Shown: piece after piece, positions 24,446 to 32,009 of the stretch
How positions within the stretch are numbered: position 1 is the first letter of the stretch
Layout: each line of letters opens with the position of its first letter
Assembly (NCBI RefSeq): GCF_000494755.1
Contig: NC_022657.1
Span: forward strand, 3,572,001-3,636,000
Length of the DNA: 64,000 bases
Source of the DNA: Amorphoplanes friuliensis DSM 7358
GTDB lineage: Bacteria > Actinomycetota > Actinomycetes > Mycobacteriales > Micromonosporaceae
Direction: 5' to 3'
Made by a program: the position numbers and the translations under genes
Notes under the pieces: generated by a model
The model's input: the letters and a program-made list of their open reading frames with translations, nothing else
Database searches by the model: none
What the model was told of the DNA's origin: nothing

Positions 24446-25254
24446 TGAACCTGACGGGCGAAGGGCTGACGCTGGCCTACGACGGCTGCACCGTGGTCCA
24501 CGAGGCGGCCATCACGCTGCGCGCCGGCGAGGTTGTCGCGCTGGTCGGGCCCAACGGCTCCGGCAAGTCGACGCTGCTGCGGTCGCTCGCGCGGCTGCAC
24601 ACCCCGCAGTCCGGTTCGGTCACGCTCGGCGGCGGCACCGACGCGCTCGCCCTGCGGCCGAGGGACTTCGCCCGCCGGGTCACCCTGCTCACCCAGTCGC
24701 ACCCCACTCCCGGTGGCGTCCGGGTCCGGGAGGTCGTCGCGTACGGGCGGCACCCGTACCGTGGCCGCTTCGGATCCGGTGACGCCGACGGGTCCGCGGT
24801 CATCGACCGGGCCATGCGGCTGACCGGCGTGACCGGCATGGCCGAGCGTCCCGTCGACGAGCTGTCCGGCGGTGAGCTGCAGCGGGTCTGGCTCGCCACC
24901 TGCCTCGCGCAGGACACCGGTGTGGTGCTGCTCGACGAGCCCACCACGTTCCTCGACGTGCGCTACCAGATCGAGACCCTCGACATCGTGCGCGATCTGG
25001 CCGACGAGCACGGCGTCGCCGTCGGGGTGGTCCTGCACGACCTCGACCAGGCCGCCGCCGTCGCCGACCACGTGATCCTGCTGCACCAGGGCCGGATCCG
25101 CTCCACCGGGCGCGCCGCCGACGTGCTCGTCGCCGACGTGCTGACCGAGGTCTACGGCGTGCGCATCGACGTCCACGTCGACGACGACGGGCGTGTCCGC
25201 ACCCAGCCGGTCGGCCGGCACACCACCCGTTTCCGCGGTCTGTCTCCCGCCTGA
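24445..25254 (+). CDS. Iron-siderophore ABC transporter ATP-binding protein (FecE/FepC type)
   Basis: The 269-residue protein has Walker A (LVGPNGSGKSTLLRSLA), Q-loop (LLTQSHPTPGGVRVREVVAYG), ABC signature (VDELSGGELQRVWLATCLAQ), Walker B (VVLLDEPTTFLDVRYQIE) and the H-loop LHDLDQAAAVADHV. The closest family is the ferric-siderophore/cobalamin import ATPases. It leads an operon with a binding lipoprotein and a fused permease and is controlled by an IdeR box at its start. The ATG is the probable transcription start (leaderless). Confidence 0.92.
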   Translation: MNLTGEGLTLAYDGCTVVHEAAITLRAGEVVALVGPNGSGKSTLLRSLARLHTPQSGSVTLGGGTDALALRPRDFARRVTLLTQSHPTPGGVRVREVVAYGRHPYRGRFGSGDADGSAVIDRAMRLTGVTGMAERPVDELSGGELQRVWLATCLAQDTGVVLLDEPTTFLDVRYQIETLDIVRDLADEHGVAVGVVLHDLDQAAAVADHVILLHQGRIRSTGRAADVLVADVLTEVYGVRIDVHVDDDGRVRTQPVGRHTTRFRGLSPA

Positions 25255-25294
25255 TCACGGCACCGGCCGGTGCCCGACCCCCCGAAGGAAAACC

Positions 25295-26293
25295 ATGCGC
25301 ATCACCCTTCCCCGCCGGACGCTCGTGGCCGCGGCCGCCGTGTCGGCGCTGCTGCTCGCCGCCTGCGGCACCACCGAAAACCCGGCGGACACCGCGGGCC
25401 CGTCGACGGGCGTGTCGTCCGGCCCGGTCGACCTCACCGACGAGCGCGGCAAGGTGCACCTCGACGCGCCGGCCAAGGCGGTCGTGTCCCTCGAGTGGGG
25501 ACTCACGGAGGGTCTCGTCGCCCTCGGTGTGAAGCCGGTCGGCCAGGCCGACGTCAAGGGTTACAACAACTACGACACCGTGGCGCCGATCGACGCGTCG
25601 ACACCCGACGTCGGCACGCGCGGTGAGCCCAGCGTCGACGCGATCGTCGCGCTCAAGCCGGATCTGGTCGTCACGACCACCGACCTGCCCGAGAACGTCA
25701 TCGCGTCGCTGGCCGGCCAGGTCCCCGTGATCGCGCTGCGCGGCTCCGACGGGACCGACCCGATCGGCTACATGAAGCGCACGGTCCAGACCCTCGCCCA
25801 GGCCACCGGTACGCAGGCCCAGGGCGAGAAGCTGATCGCCGACTTCGACGCCAAGATCACCGCAGGCAAGGACGCGCTGGCCAAGGCGGGCAAGAAGAAC
25901 GCGCCGTTCACGATGTCCGACGGCTGGATCGACTCTGGCACCGTCTCGGTCCGCATGTACACGCCCGGATCCTTCTTCGGCGGTGTCGCGGCTGAGCTCG
26001 GCCTGGAGAACCAGTGGACCACCGGCGGTGACAAGGACTACGGCCTCGCGCAGACCGACATCGAGGGCCTGACGAAGATCACCAACCCGGAGACCACCTT
26101 CCTGTACGTCGCCAACGACGCGGACGGTGGCCCCGCCTTCGTCAAGGCGCTCACCGGCAACGCCGTGTGGAAGCAGCTGCCGTTCACCAAGGCGGAGAAC
26201 CTCCACCGCATCCCGGACGGCATCTGGATGTTCGGCGGACCGCCGTCGGCCGGTGCCTACGTCGACGCCGTCGTCGCCGCGTTCACCGGCTGA
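25295..26293 (+). CDS. Iron-siderophore ABC transporter substrate-binding lipoprotein (FecB/FepB type)
   Basis: The 332-residue protein has a twin-arginine-like start and a lipobox (LLLAACGTT, cysteine near residue 25). The mature part has the two-lobed class III binding-protein fold: VVSLEWGLTEGLVALGVKPV, VGTRGEPSVDAIVALKPDLVV and GAYVDAVVAAFTG. It should catch a ferric siderophore outside the membrane and deliver it to the fused permease. GAAGGA precedes the ATG, and 40 bases separate it from the ATPase gene. Siderophore identity is not predictable. Confidence 0.9.
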   Translation: MRITLPRRTLVAAAAVSALLLAACGTTENPADTAGPSTGVSSGPVDLTDERGKVHLDAPAKAVVSLEWGLTEGLVALGVKPVGQADVKGYNNYDTVAPIDASTPDVGTRGEPSVDAIVALKPDLVVTTTDLPENVIASLAGQVPVIALRGSDGTDPIGYMKRTVQTLAQATGTQAQGEKLIADFDAKITAGKDALAKAGKKNAPFTMSDGWIDSGTVSVRMYTPGSFFGGVAAELGLENQWTTGGDKDYGLAQTDIEGLTKITNPETTFLYVANDADGGPAFVKALTGNAVWKQLPFTKAENLHRIPDGIWMFGGPPSAGAYVDAVVAAFTG

Positions 26294-26295
26294 CG

Positions 26296-28410
26296 ATGAC
26301 CGGCACCATCGGTACGGTCGCCGCACCGCCCCGTGACCCGGCGACCGTACCGGGGACCTCGAAGCGCGGTCTGCTGATCGCGTTCGGGGCGGCCCTGGTG
26401 CTGCTGCTGGTCCTCTCGGCAGTGCACCTCACGCAGGGCACCGCCGCACTGAGTCTCGGGGAACTGCTCCGCGCGGTCACGCCGTGGGCCGCCGCCGACG
26501 ACAGCCGGGCGCAGACGGTGGCCGTGCTCGTCGCCAGCCGGCTGCCCCGGCTGCTGGCCGCCCTGCTCGTCGGTGTTGCCGTCGGCATCTCCGGCGGTGT
26601 GCTGCAGTCGGTGGCCCGCAACCCGCTGGCCAGCCCCGACACGCTGGCCGTCAACGCCGGTGCGTACGTCACCGTCGTGGCCGTCGCCGCGTTCGGGATC
26701 GCCGTGCCGTTTGTCGTCGGCGGGCTGGTCGCCTTCCTCGGCGGACTGGCCGCGTCCGGGCTGGTGCTGCTCGTCGCCCGCGGCGGCGCGGCGGGCCCGG
26801 CGCGGCTCGTGCTGGCGGGCTCCGCCGTCGCGCTGGCCCTCAACGCACTGACCTCCGTGCTGCTCATGCTCTTCCAGCAGAACACCGTGGGGTTGTTCGC
26901 GTGGGGGAGCGGCTCGACCGTGCAGTCCGGCCTGGGCCAGGTCGCCCTGGGCGCACCACTGGTCGCCGTCGGAGTCCTGGGCACACTGCTGCTGGCGCAC
27001 CGCCTCGACGTGCTCGGCCTCGGCGACGACCCGGCCCGGGTGCTGGGCGTCGACGTCCGGCGTACCCGGGTGCTCGCCGTGGTGCTCGCCGTCCTGCTCG
27101 CGGCGACCGCGGTCACCATCACCGGGCCGATCGGCTTTGTCGGCCTCGCCGGTCCGGTCGTCGCCCGTCTGGTCGCCCGCCGCGTGCCCGGGCTCGGCCG
27201 GCACCTGCTGGTGCTGCCGTTCGCCGCCCTGCTCGGTGCCCTGATCATCGTCGGCGCGGACGTGCTGCTGCGCCTCGTGCTGCCCGCGGCCGCCTCGATC
27301 TCCGTGCCGACCGGTGTGGTCACCACGCTGGCCGGTGCGGCCCTGCTCGTCCATCTCGCCCGGCGGATCCCGGTGGGCGGCCAGGCCTCCGGCCCCGCCC
27401 GGGGCAGCCACGGCACCGTCCGCTCCCGGTTCTGGGTCACGGCGGTCGCCGTGGTGCTCGTGGTCGCGCTCGCCGGTGCGTTCGTCGCCGCGCTGCTGCT
27501 CGGCGACCGCCTGGTCCTGCTGGGCGACGTCACCAACTGGTGGCGGGGCGCCGCCGGCCGTGAGGTGACGTTTGTCCTCGACCAGCGCTGGCCCCGGGTG
27601 CTGGCGGCCCTGCTCGGCGGGGCCGCCCTGGCGCTCGCCGGTGCGGTCGTGCAGAGCGTGAGCCGCAACCCCCTCGCCGAGCCCGGTCTGCTGGGTGTCA
27701 CACCCGGCGCCGGTGTCGGCGCGGTGGCCGTGGTGCTGCTGTTCCCCGGGATCGGCGTCTGGCCGGTCATGGGCGCCGCGACCCTGGCCGCGCTCGGGAC
27801 GTTCGCCCTGGTCTACCGGCTCGCGGCGGGGCGGGGCGCCGGCTCCGACCGGCTCGTCCTCATCGGTATCGGTGTCAGCGCGGCAGCCCTCGCCGTCACC
27901 ACGCTCATCGTGCTCGTCGCCTCGCCGTGGAACACCAACCTGGCACTCACCTGGCTGTCCGGATCCACGTACGGGCGTACCTCCGGCCAACTGGTGCCGG
28001 TGGCGGTCGCGCTGCTGGTGGGCCTGCCGCTGGCCGTGGCCGGCGCCCGGACGCTCGACCTGGTCGCGATCGACGAGGACGTGCCGCGGGTCCTCGGTGT
28101 GCCCCTCGACCGCACCCGGCTGCTCCACCTGACGCTGGCCGCCGTCCTGACCGCAGCCGCCGCGTGTGCGGTCGGTGCCCTGGCGTTTGTCGGGCTCGTC
28201 GCCCCGCACGCGGCGCGGGCGCTCGTCGGGGCACGGCACAGGTGGGCGCTGCCCGTCTCCGCCGGGCTCGGGGCGCTGCTGGTCAGCGTGGCCGACACCC
28301 TCGGCCGGACGGTTTTCGCTCCCGCGCAGATCGCCGCCGGACTCGTGACCGCCCTGATCGGTGCGCCCTATTTCCTCTGGCTGTTGCGCCGCACTCGCAC
28401 GCGCGGCTGA
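26296..28410 (+). CDS. Fused FecCD-type permease of the iron-siderophore ABC transporter
   Basis: The 704-residue protein contains two complete FecCD permease halves in one chain, residues about 25-350 and 375-704. Each half carries RNPLA (SVARNPLASPD and SVSRNPLAEPG), a GxxG-rich coupling helix and a P/TGPIGFVGLAGPVVAR or GALAFVGLVAPHAARALVG block. About 18-20 membrane helices are predicted. In most bacteria the two permeases are separate genes; the FhuB-like fusion is the known alternative. The start three bases after the preceding stop indicates translational coupling. It completes the iron uptake operon. Confidence 0.92.
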   Translation: MTGTIGTVAAPPRDPATVPGTSKRGLLIAFGAALVLLLVLSAVHLTQGTAALSLGELLRAVTPWAAADDSRAQTVAVLVASRLPRLLAALLVGVAVGISGGVLQSVARNPLASPDTLAVNAGAYVTVVAVAAFGIAVPFVVGGLVAFLGGLAASGLVLLVARGGAAGPARLVLAGSAVALALNALTSVLLMLFQQNTVGLFAWGSGSTVQSGLGQVALGAPLVAVGVLGTLLLAHRLDVLGLGDDPARVLGVDVRRTRVLAVVLAVLLAATAVTITGPIGFVGLAGPVVARLVARRVPGLGRHLLVLPFAALLGALIIVGADVLLRLVLPAAASISVPTGVVTTLAGAALLVHLARRIPVGGQASGPARGSHGTVRSRFWVTAVAVVLVVALAGAFVAALLLGDRLVLLGDVTNWWRGAAGREVTFVLDQRWPRVLAALLGGAALALAGAVVQSVSRNPLAEPGLLGVTPGAGVGAVAVVLLFPGIGVWPVMGAATLAALGTFALVYRLAAGRGAGSDRLVLIGIGVSAAALAVTTLIVLVASPWNTNLALTWLSGSTYGRTSGQLVPVAVALLVGLPLAVAGARTLDLVAIDEDVPRVLGVPLDRTRLLHLTLAAVLTAAAACAVGALAFVGLVAPHAARALVGARHRWALPVSAGLGALLVSVADTLGRTVFAPAQIAAGLVTALIGAPYFLWLLRRTRTRG

Positions 28411-28450
28411 GCCATTCTTTGTCACTGCGAAAATAGGCGCGGTAAATACC

Positions 28451-28479
28451 TTGCCCGGGGTTGAGCGCGGCCGTACTGT
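28451..28479 (+). promoter_or_regulatory. Promoter of the small leader ORF and tRNA array
   Basis: TTGCCC (28451-28456) and TACTGT (28474-28479) are spaced by 17 bases, giving a start near 28486. This is the clearest -35/-10 pair before the tRNA array. Confidence 0.5.
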
Positions 28480-28533
28480 TGTCCTTGTCGCCAAGACCTA
28501 CCGGAGTAAGACCGATCAGACAAGGAGCACCCG

Positions 28534-28677
28534 ATGAACACGCAGTCGTGGACCAGCTCGCAGCGAGGTTCGCTGTGTGGTTCCGAGCTGTGTGGTTCTG
28601 AGCTGTGTGGCTCCGTCGAGGTGCGACCGCACAGTCGCGAGCGTAATCGGCTCCACCTGGCAGGACGGCACGACTGA
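28534..28677 (+). CDS. 47-codon ORF upstream of the tRNA array, candidate leader peptide
   Basis: ATG 28534 is preceded by AAGGAG at good distance. The peptide contains three copies of a five-residue unit (LCGSE, LCGSE, LCGSV) encoded by a 15-bp tandem repeat at about 28571-28614, then a basic His/Arg-rich tail. It matches nothing I know and has no signal peptide. An intrinsic terminator follows 24 bases after its stop and precedes the first tRNA. Every tRNA of the array has a matching codon in this ORF (for Val(TAC) GTG, by wobble), so I infer that translation of it could sense tRNA charging and control readthrough. It may also be non-coding. Confidence 0.5.
   Translation: MNTQSWTSSQRGSLCGSELCGSELCGSVEVRPHSRERNRLHLAGRHD
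28571..28614 (+). repeat. 15-bp tandem triplication in the leader ORF
   Basis: The unit CGAGCTGTGTGGTTC occurs three times with one or two differences each (TCGCTGTGTGGTTC, CGAGCTGTGTGGTTC, TGAGCTGTGTGGCTC). It keeps the reading frame and encodes Leu-Cys-Gly-Ser repeats. Confidence 0.8.
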
Positions 28678-28700
28678 CGCGGCAGACCAGCCGCCTCGGC

Positions 28701-28736
28701 GCCGCCGTCCCCACCGGGAACGGCGGCTTTCTTTTT
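28701..28736 (+). terminator. Intrinsic terminator between the leader ORF and the tRNA array
   Basis: GCCGCCGT (28701-28708) pairs with ACGGCGGC (28720-28727) around an 11-base loop and is followed by TTTCTTTTT. It stands between the small ORF and tRNA-Trp. Upstream GCCGCC at 28690-28695 could compete for the same GGCGGC, giving an alternative fold. Confidence 0.8.
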
Positions 28737-28749
28737 GTCTACACCTCTT

Positions 28750-28823
28750 ATGGGCGTAGCTCAATCCGGTAGAGCAACGGTCTCCAAAGCCGTGTGTTGC
28801 GGGTTCGATTCCTGCCGCCCATG
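28750..28823 (+). tRNA. tRNA-Trp (CCA anticodon)
   Basis: The 7-bp acceptor ATGGGCG/CGCCCAT, D stem GCTC/GAGC, anticodon loop CTCCAAA and T arm GCGGG-TTCGATT-CCTGC are all intact. CCA is not encoded. It is the first tRNA of the array. Confidence 0.93.
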
Positions 28824-28871
28824 CAATGGTCTTTGACAATTCCACAGCGAATGACACATGCAATTTTTCAG

Positions 28872-28944
28872 CCGGAGCGAGGGAGCTGGGTAACCCGCCT
28901 GCTTCGGGAGCAGGACACGCCGGGTTCGATCCCCGGGCTCCGGA
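28872..28944 (+). tRNA. tRNA-Pro (CGG anticodon)
   Basis: Acceptor CCGGAGC/GCTCCGG, anticodon arm CCTGC-TTCGGGA-GCAGG and T arm CCGGG-TTCGATC-CCCGG pair fully. The D arm is short (GGG/CCC) and U8 is replaced by G. Confidence 0.85.
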
Positions 28945-28949
28945 CCGAT

Positions 28950-29022
28950 GGGCCGTTGGAGTAGTGGTCAACTCGCCTGGTTCTCAACCAGGAGACCGCC
29001 GGTTCGACCCCGGCACGGCCTG
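28950..29022 (+). tRNA. tRNA-Glu (CTC anticodon)
   Basis: Acceptor GGGCCGT/ACGGCCT (one G-U), D arm GAG/CTC, anticodon arm CCTGG-TTCTCAA-CCAGG and T arm GCCGG-TTCGACC-CCGGC are present. Confidence 0.88.
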
Positions 29023-29027
29023 CGCAT

Positions 29028-29102
29028 GCGGTTGTAGCTCAGTCAGGTCAGAGCGCGACGTTGCCAACGTCGAGGTCCCGGGTTCGAATCCCGGCAGCCG
29101 CT
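29028..29102 (+). tRNA. tRNA-Gly (GCC anticodon)
   Basis: Acceptor GCGGTTG/CAGCCGC, D arm GCTC/GAGC, anticodon arm CGACG-TTGCCAA-CGTCG and T arm CCGGG-TTCGAAT-CCCGG pair well. The gene is six bases after tRNA-Glu. Confidence 0.93.
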
Positions 29103-29105
29103 CAC

Positions 29106-29178
29106 GCCAGTGCAGCACGACAGGTCGTGCACCGGTTTCGTAATCCGGAGGCAGGCGGTTCGAGTCCGCCCGCTGGCT
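29106..29178 (+). tRNA. tRNA-Thr (CGT anticodon)
   Basis: Acceptor GCCAGTG/CGCTGGC, D arm GCAC/GTGC and T arm GGCGG-TTCGAGT-CCGCC are good. The anticodon stem has one T-T mismatch below loop TTCGTAA. Confidence 0.83.
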
Positions 29179-29191
29179 CGCAGAGCAACAA

Positions 29192-29265
29192 GCCCGGGTA
29201 GCCCAACGGCAGGAGGCGGCTGGCCCAGAACCAGCACAGTGCGCGTTCGAATCGCGCTCCGGGTA
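29192..29265 (+). tRNA. tRNA-like gene with CAG anticodon, identity uncertain (Leu codon, class I body)
   Basis: Acceptor GCCCGGG/TCCGGGT has two G-U pairs. The anticodon stem GCTGG/CCAGC and T arm GCGCG-TTCGAAT-CGCGC are perfect. Loop CCCAGAA puts CAG in the anticodon but has C at position 33. A leucine tRNA should have a long variable arm; this has five bases, so charging by LeuRS is doubtful. Confidence 0.7.
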
Positions 29266-29293
29266 CGAGCGTCCCCCGTACGGGACGCCGGGA

Positions 29294-29378
29294 GGAAGGG
29301 TGGCTGAGAGGCCCAAGGCGCTCCCTTGCTAAGGGAGAGACGCGCAAGCGTCCGCGGGTTCGAATCCCGCCTCTTCCG
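29294..29378 (+). tRNA. tRNA-Ser (GCT anticodon)
   Basis: Acceptor GGAAGGG/CTCTTCC, anticodon loop TTGCTAA in a CTCCC/GGGAG stem, a long variable arm (GACGC...GCGTC) and T arm GCGGG-TTCGAAT-CCCGC identify a class II serine tRNA. Confidence 0.93.
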
Positions 29379-29409
29379 CACCACCCCGCCGGCACGCGGC
29401 GGGTGCAGG

Positions 29410-29482
29410 GCCCCGATGGCGCAGCGGAGAGCGCGCCTGATTACGGATCAGGAGGTCGCAGGTTCGAATCCTGCTCGGGGCA
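29410..29482 (+). tRNA. tRNA-Arg (ACG anticodon)
   Basis: Acceptor GCCCCGA/TCGGGGC, D arm GCGC/GCGC, anticodon arm CCTGA-TTACGGA-TCAGG and T arm GCAGG-TTCGAAT-CCTGC are complete. Confidence 0.93.
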
Positions 29483-29499
29483 CGAACAGGTATCACCAG

Positions 29500-29587
29500 G
29501 GAGGAGCCAGCCGACAGTTGGCGACGGCCGCGGTCCCGAAAACCGTTGGGGCATCTGCCCGTAGGCGTTCGACCCGCCTCTCCTCCG
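29500..29587 (+). tRNA. tRNA-Ser (CGA anticodon), with C33
   Basis: Acceptor GGAGGAG/CTCCTCC, long variable arm (GGGGCATCTGCCC) and T arm AGGCG-TTCGACC-CGCCT define a serine tRNA. The anticodon loop is CCCGAAA, with C instead of U at position 33, and U8 is replaced by C. Confidence 0.82.
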
Positions 29588-29597
29588 CGCACCTCAT

Positions 29598-29670
29598 TCC
29601 GGCGTCGCCCAACGGCAGGGCAGCGCACTGTTACTGCGTACAGGTGAAGGTTCGAATCCTTCCGCCGGAG
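29598..29670 (+). tRNA. tRNA-Asn (GTT anticodon)
   Basis: Acceptor TCCGGCG/CGCCGGA, D arm GCCC/GGGC, anticodon arm GCGCA-CTGTTAC-TGCGT and T arm GAAGG-TTCGAAT-CCTTC are complete. Confidence 0.9.
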
Positions 29671-29679
29671 CGGCAACAA

Positions 29680-29752
29680 GCCCGTGTAGCTCAACTGGAA
29701 GAGCGCCGGTCCTACAAACCGGATGCCGGGGGTTCAACTCCCTCCGCGGGCA
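29680..29752 (+). tRNA. tRNA-Val (TAC anticodon), with C33
   Basis: Acceptor GCCCGTG/CGCGGGC, D arm GCTC/GAGC and anticodon stem CCGGT/ACCGG pair fully. The loop CCTACAA has C at position 33 and the T loop is TTCAACT instead of TTCGANT. Confidence 0.82.
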
Positions 29753-29753
29753 C

Positions 29754-29827
29754 GGTGATCATGGTGTACCGGTGTGCACACCAGGTTGTGGTCCTGGAAG
29801 GCGTGGGTTCGACTCCCCGTGATCACC
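29754..29827 (+). tRNA. tRNA-His (GTG anticodon)
   Basis: Acceptor GTGATCA/TGATCAC with the extra G at -1 and discriminator C, and anticodon arm CCAGG-TTGTGGT-CCTGG identify tRNA-His. The outer two pairs of the T stem (GTGGG/CCCCG) are mismatched. Confidence 0.85.
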
Positions 29828-29831
29828 CCAG

Positions 29832-29904
29832 GCCCTCGTAGCTCAGCGGACAGAGCGCCAGGTTCCGAACCTGGTCGTCGCTGGTTCGATTCCAGCCGAG
29901 GGCA
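29832..29904 (+). tRNA. tRNA-Arg (CCG anticodon)
   Basis: Acceptor GCCCTCG/CGAGGGC, D arm GCTC/GAGC, anticodon arm CCAGG-TTCCGAA-CCTGG and T arm GCTGG-TTCGATT-CCAGC are complete. Confidence 0.93.
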
Positions 29905-29911
29905 CGACCCT

Positions 29912-29982
29912 GCCCGAATGCCCGAGTGGCCAGGGGTCCGCCTGCAAAGCGGTTCACGCCGGTTCGAATCCGGCTTCGGGCT
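29912..29982 (+). tRNA. tRNA-Cys (GCA anticodon), last gene of the array
   Basis: Acceptor GCCCGAA/TTCGGGC, anticodon arm CCGC-CTGCAAA-GCGG and T arm GCCGG-TTCGAAT-CCGGC are present. It ends five bases before the stop of the convergent ATP-grasp gene. Confidence 0.92.
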
Positions 29983-29987
29983 CCATG

Positions 29988-30833
29988 TCATTCGCTGTGG
30001 ACGGCTGCTGCGATCAGTTCCCCGGGGCTGGTCGTGGTGGGGCGGTCGCTGACCTGGGCGTCGCCGAGCTCGATGACCCGCCAGCGGCCGTCGTCGCGCT
30101 GGGCGAGGTCGACCGTGACGAAGGGCAGGCCCAGAGCGGTGACCAGGGGAGTGACCTCGTGCAGGTCGGCCGGCGGAACGGTGTCCGGGGTGTCCGGGTG
30201 AGCGGTGACCAGACGGCAGACTCCGTCGACCCACCACGTCCGCGCTTCCGCGCCGCCGGTGAAGGTCTCGAAGCGGCGCAGCACAAAACCGCCCGTGAAG
30301 TCGTCGCCGCGCAGCTCCCGGAAGCGGCTCGCCACCCTCCAAGCCGCCTCCCGATCGCTGATGTCCGGGATGTACGCGGCCTCGTGCCAGTAGTGCTTCA
30401 TCGACTTGGTGTAGTCCCGCAGGACCGCCGCGCCACTCCTCAGGGTGTCGCAGGCGTGCTCGAACGCGTCCCGGTCGTCACCGGTCGTCCAGGCCGACTC
30501 CGGCGTGACCGCGGCGAGTGCGTCGTACCAGCCGGGGAGCTCGTGCGCCCGGCGGTACTGGTCGGCGCTGGTGCGCAGCACGACGTCGCGCGCGGCCAGG
30601 GCCGAGGCCAGGGCGGCGTACTGCGGCGAGTGCAGCATCCAGCCCCGGTAGACCGCGGTCCCGCCGGAGGGCACCCGGGCGACCGCGGCGGCCGGGTCGT
30701 CGCCGCGGGCGAGAGCGTCGTGGTCGATCACGGCGACGTCCAGGCCGGACTCGCGGGCCGCCGCCGCCTCGGGGGCGAAGTGCTCGTCCGGGCGGCGGGG
30801 GCGCAGGGCGTCGGCGGGTACCAGCAGGATCAT
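29988..30833 (-). CDS. ATP-grasp domain protein (DUF4343/R2K-like)
   Basis: The 281-residue protein has an ATP-grasp-like C-terminal half: [19 protein letters not shown] for the first ATP-binding lysine, [18 protein letters not shown] and [25 protein letters not shown] with the metal-binding acidic residues. This pattern fits the R2K/DUF4343 group, thought to make peptide-like bonds or modify proteins; the substrate is unknown. It overlaps the citrate synthase gene in ATGA, so the two form one transcript. Its stop lies five bases from the convergent tRNA array. Confidence 0.78.
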   Translation of the reverse strand: MILLVPADALRPRRPDEHFAPEAAAARESGLDVAVIDHDALARGDDPAAAVARVPSGGTAVYRGWMLHSPQYAALASALAARDVVLRTSADQYRRAHELPGWYDALAAVTPESAWTTGDDRDAFEHACDTLRSGAAVLRDYTKSMKHYWHEAAYIPDISDREAAWRVASRFRELRGDDFTGGFVLRRFETFTGGAEARTWWVDGVCRLVTAHPDTPDTVPPADLHEVTPLVTALGLPFVTVDLAQRDDGRWRVIELGDAQVSDRPTTTSPGELIAAAVHSE

Positions 30834-31942
30834 GCCCCCATCGTCACAGAGAGCCGGTCCCAGCCGGGCAGCGACTCCGGGGAGCGGCCGGCCGGTCCGA
30901 CATAGTCGGCGGACGGCCGGATGATCTTCCCGAGGCGTTTCTGCTCGATGATGTGCGCGCTCCAGCCCGCCGTCCGCGCGCAGGTGAACAGCGGTGTGAA
31001 GAGCTCCGCCGGCACGCCGGCGAAGTCGAGGACGACCGCCGCCCAGAACTCCACGTTGGTCTCCAGCACCCGGTCCGGTTTGCGTTCGCGCAGCTCGGCC
31101 AGGGCGGCGTTCTCCAGGGCGAGCGCCACCTCGTACCGGGGAGCGCCGAGCTCCCGGGCCGCGGCCCGCAGGATGCGCGCGCGAGGGTCCTCGGCCCGGT
31201 AGACGGGATGGCCGAAGCCCATCAGCCGCCGGCCGCTGTCGAGCACCTGCTTGACGTAGGCGCGGGCGTCGCCACCGCGCTCGACGGCCTCGACCATGCC
31301 GAGCGCCCGGGCGGGTGCGCCGCCGTGCAGCGGACCGGACAGGGACGCGACCGCGGCGGACAGGCAGGCGGCCACGTCGGTGCCCGTGCTGGCCACGACC
31401 CGGCCGGTGAAGGTCGACGCGTTCATGCCGTGCTCGGCGGCGCAGACCCAGTAGCGGTCGATCGCCTCGACGTGACGCGGGTCCGGGTCACCCTGCCAGC
31501 GGATCATGAACCGCTCGGTGGCGGTGCGGCCCTCGTCGACCCGGCGCTGCGGCACGGCCGGCCGGCCCACGCCGCGCGCGGCCTGGGCGACAAAAGACAG
31601 GACCATGACCGAGGTACGCGCAAGGTCCTCGCGCGCCTGCGCCTCGTCGATGTCGATCAGCGGCCGCAGCCCCCAGTAGGGCGTCAGCATCGCCGTCGCC
31701 GCCTGCACGTCGACCCGGATGTCGCCGGAGTGCACGGGCACGGCGAACGGCTCGGCGGCCGGCAGCGCCCGGCGGAAGTCGCCGTCGACCAGCAGGCCCC
31801 ACACGTCGGCGAAACTCGCCCGGCCGATCAGGGTCTCGATGTTGATCCCGCGGTAGCGCAGGGAGCCGCCGGAGCGGTCCGGCTCGGCGATCTGGGTGTC
31901 GAAGGCGACCACGTCGGCGAGCCCGGGTTTCACAGTCAGCAT
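30830..31942 (-). CDS. Citrate synthase (or 2-methylcitrate synthase) family protein
   Basis: The 370-residue protein follows the citrate synthase pattern: [28 protein letters not shown] at the start, [19 protein letters not shown] with the catalytic histidine, [17 protein letters not shown] with the second histidine and [18 protein letters not shown] with the third, plus the catalytic aspartate region [15 protein letters not shown]. It condenses acetyl-CoA or propionyl-CoA with oxaloacetate. ATG 31942 fits family starts (MxTVKPGL), although GGAGG is only one base away; GTG 31933 and ATG 31966 are alternatives. It is divergent from an HTH-citrate synthase fusion gene. Confidence 0.9.
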   Translation of the reverse strand: MLTVKPGLADVVAFDTQIAEPDRSGGSLRYRGINIETLIGRASFADVWGLLVDGDFRRALPAAEPFAVPVHSGDIRVDVQAATAMLTPYWGLRPLIDIDEAQAREDLARTSVMVLSFVAQAARGVGRPAVPQRRVDEGRTATERFMIRWQGDPDPRHVEAIDRYWVCAAEHGMNASTFTGRVVASTGTDVAACLSAAVASLSGPLHGGAPARALGMVEAVERGGDARAYVKQVLDSGRRLMGFGHPVYRAEDPRARILRAAARELGAPRYEVALALENAALAELRERKPDRVLETNVEFWAAVVLDFAGVPAELFTPLFTCARTAGWSAHIIEQKRLGKIIRPSADYVGPAGRSPESLPGWDRLSVTMGA

Positions 31943-31972
31943 GCCTCCAATGTCGGGCGCAGTCATCCACCT

Positions 31973-31995
31973 GTCAACATTGATCCAGTCAACAT
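31973..31995. promoter_or_regulatory. Direct repeat GTCAACAT in the divergent citrate synthase promoter
   Basis: GTCAACAT occurs at 31973-31980 and 31988-31995, with 15-bp periodicity, in the 67-base gap between the two divergent citrate synthase genes. It is a candidate operator for the HTH domain of the fusion protein. GAAGAT at 31998-32003 could serve as -10 for the leaderless fusion gene. Confidence 0.5.
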
Positions 31996-32009
31996 GAGAA
32001 GATGACCAC

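Noticed and set aside
26257..28494. Long minus-strand open frame opposite the iron permease gene
   Set aside because: Its translation is Gln/Asp/Gly/His-rich without motifs, as expected from the antisense of GC-rich hydrophobic codons. The permease with two FecCD domains is clearly the real gene.
28480..28740. T-box riboswitch upstream of the tRNA array
   Set aside because: There is no T-box sequence (UGGN) in an antiterminator bulge or a stem I specifier loop that I can identify. The leader ORF attenuator fits better.
28750..29982. tRNA array as an attachment site of an integrated element
   Set aside because: I see no integrase, att repeat or transposase within the window, so insertion cannot be supported here.
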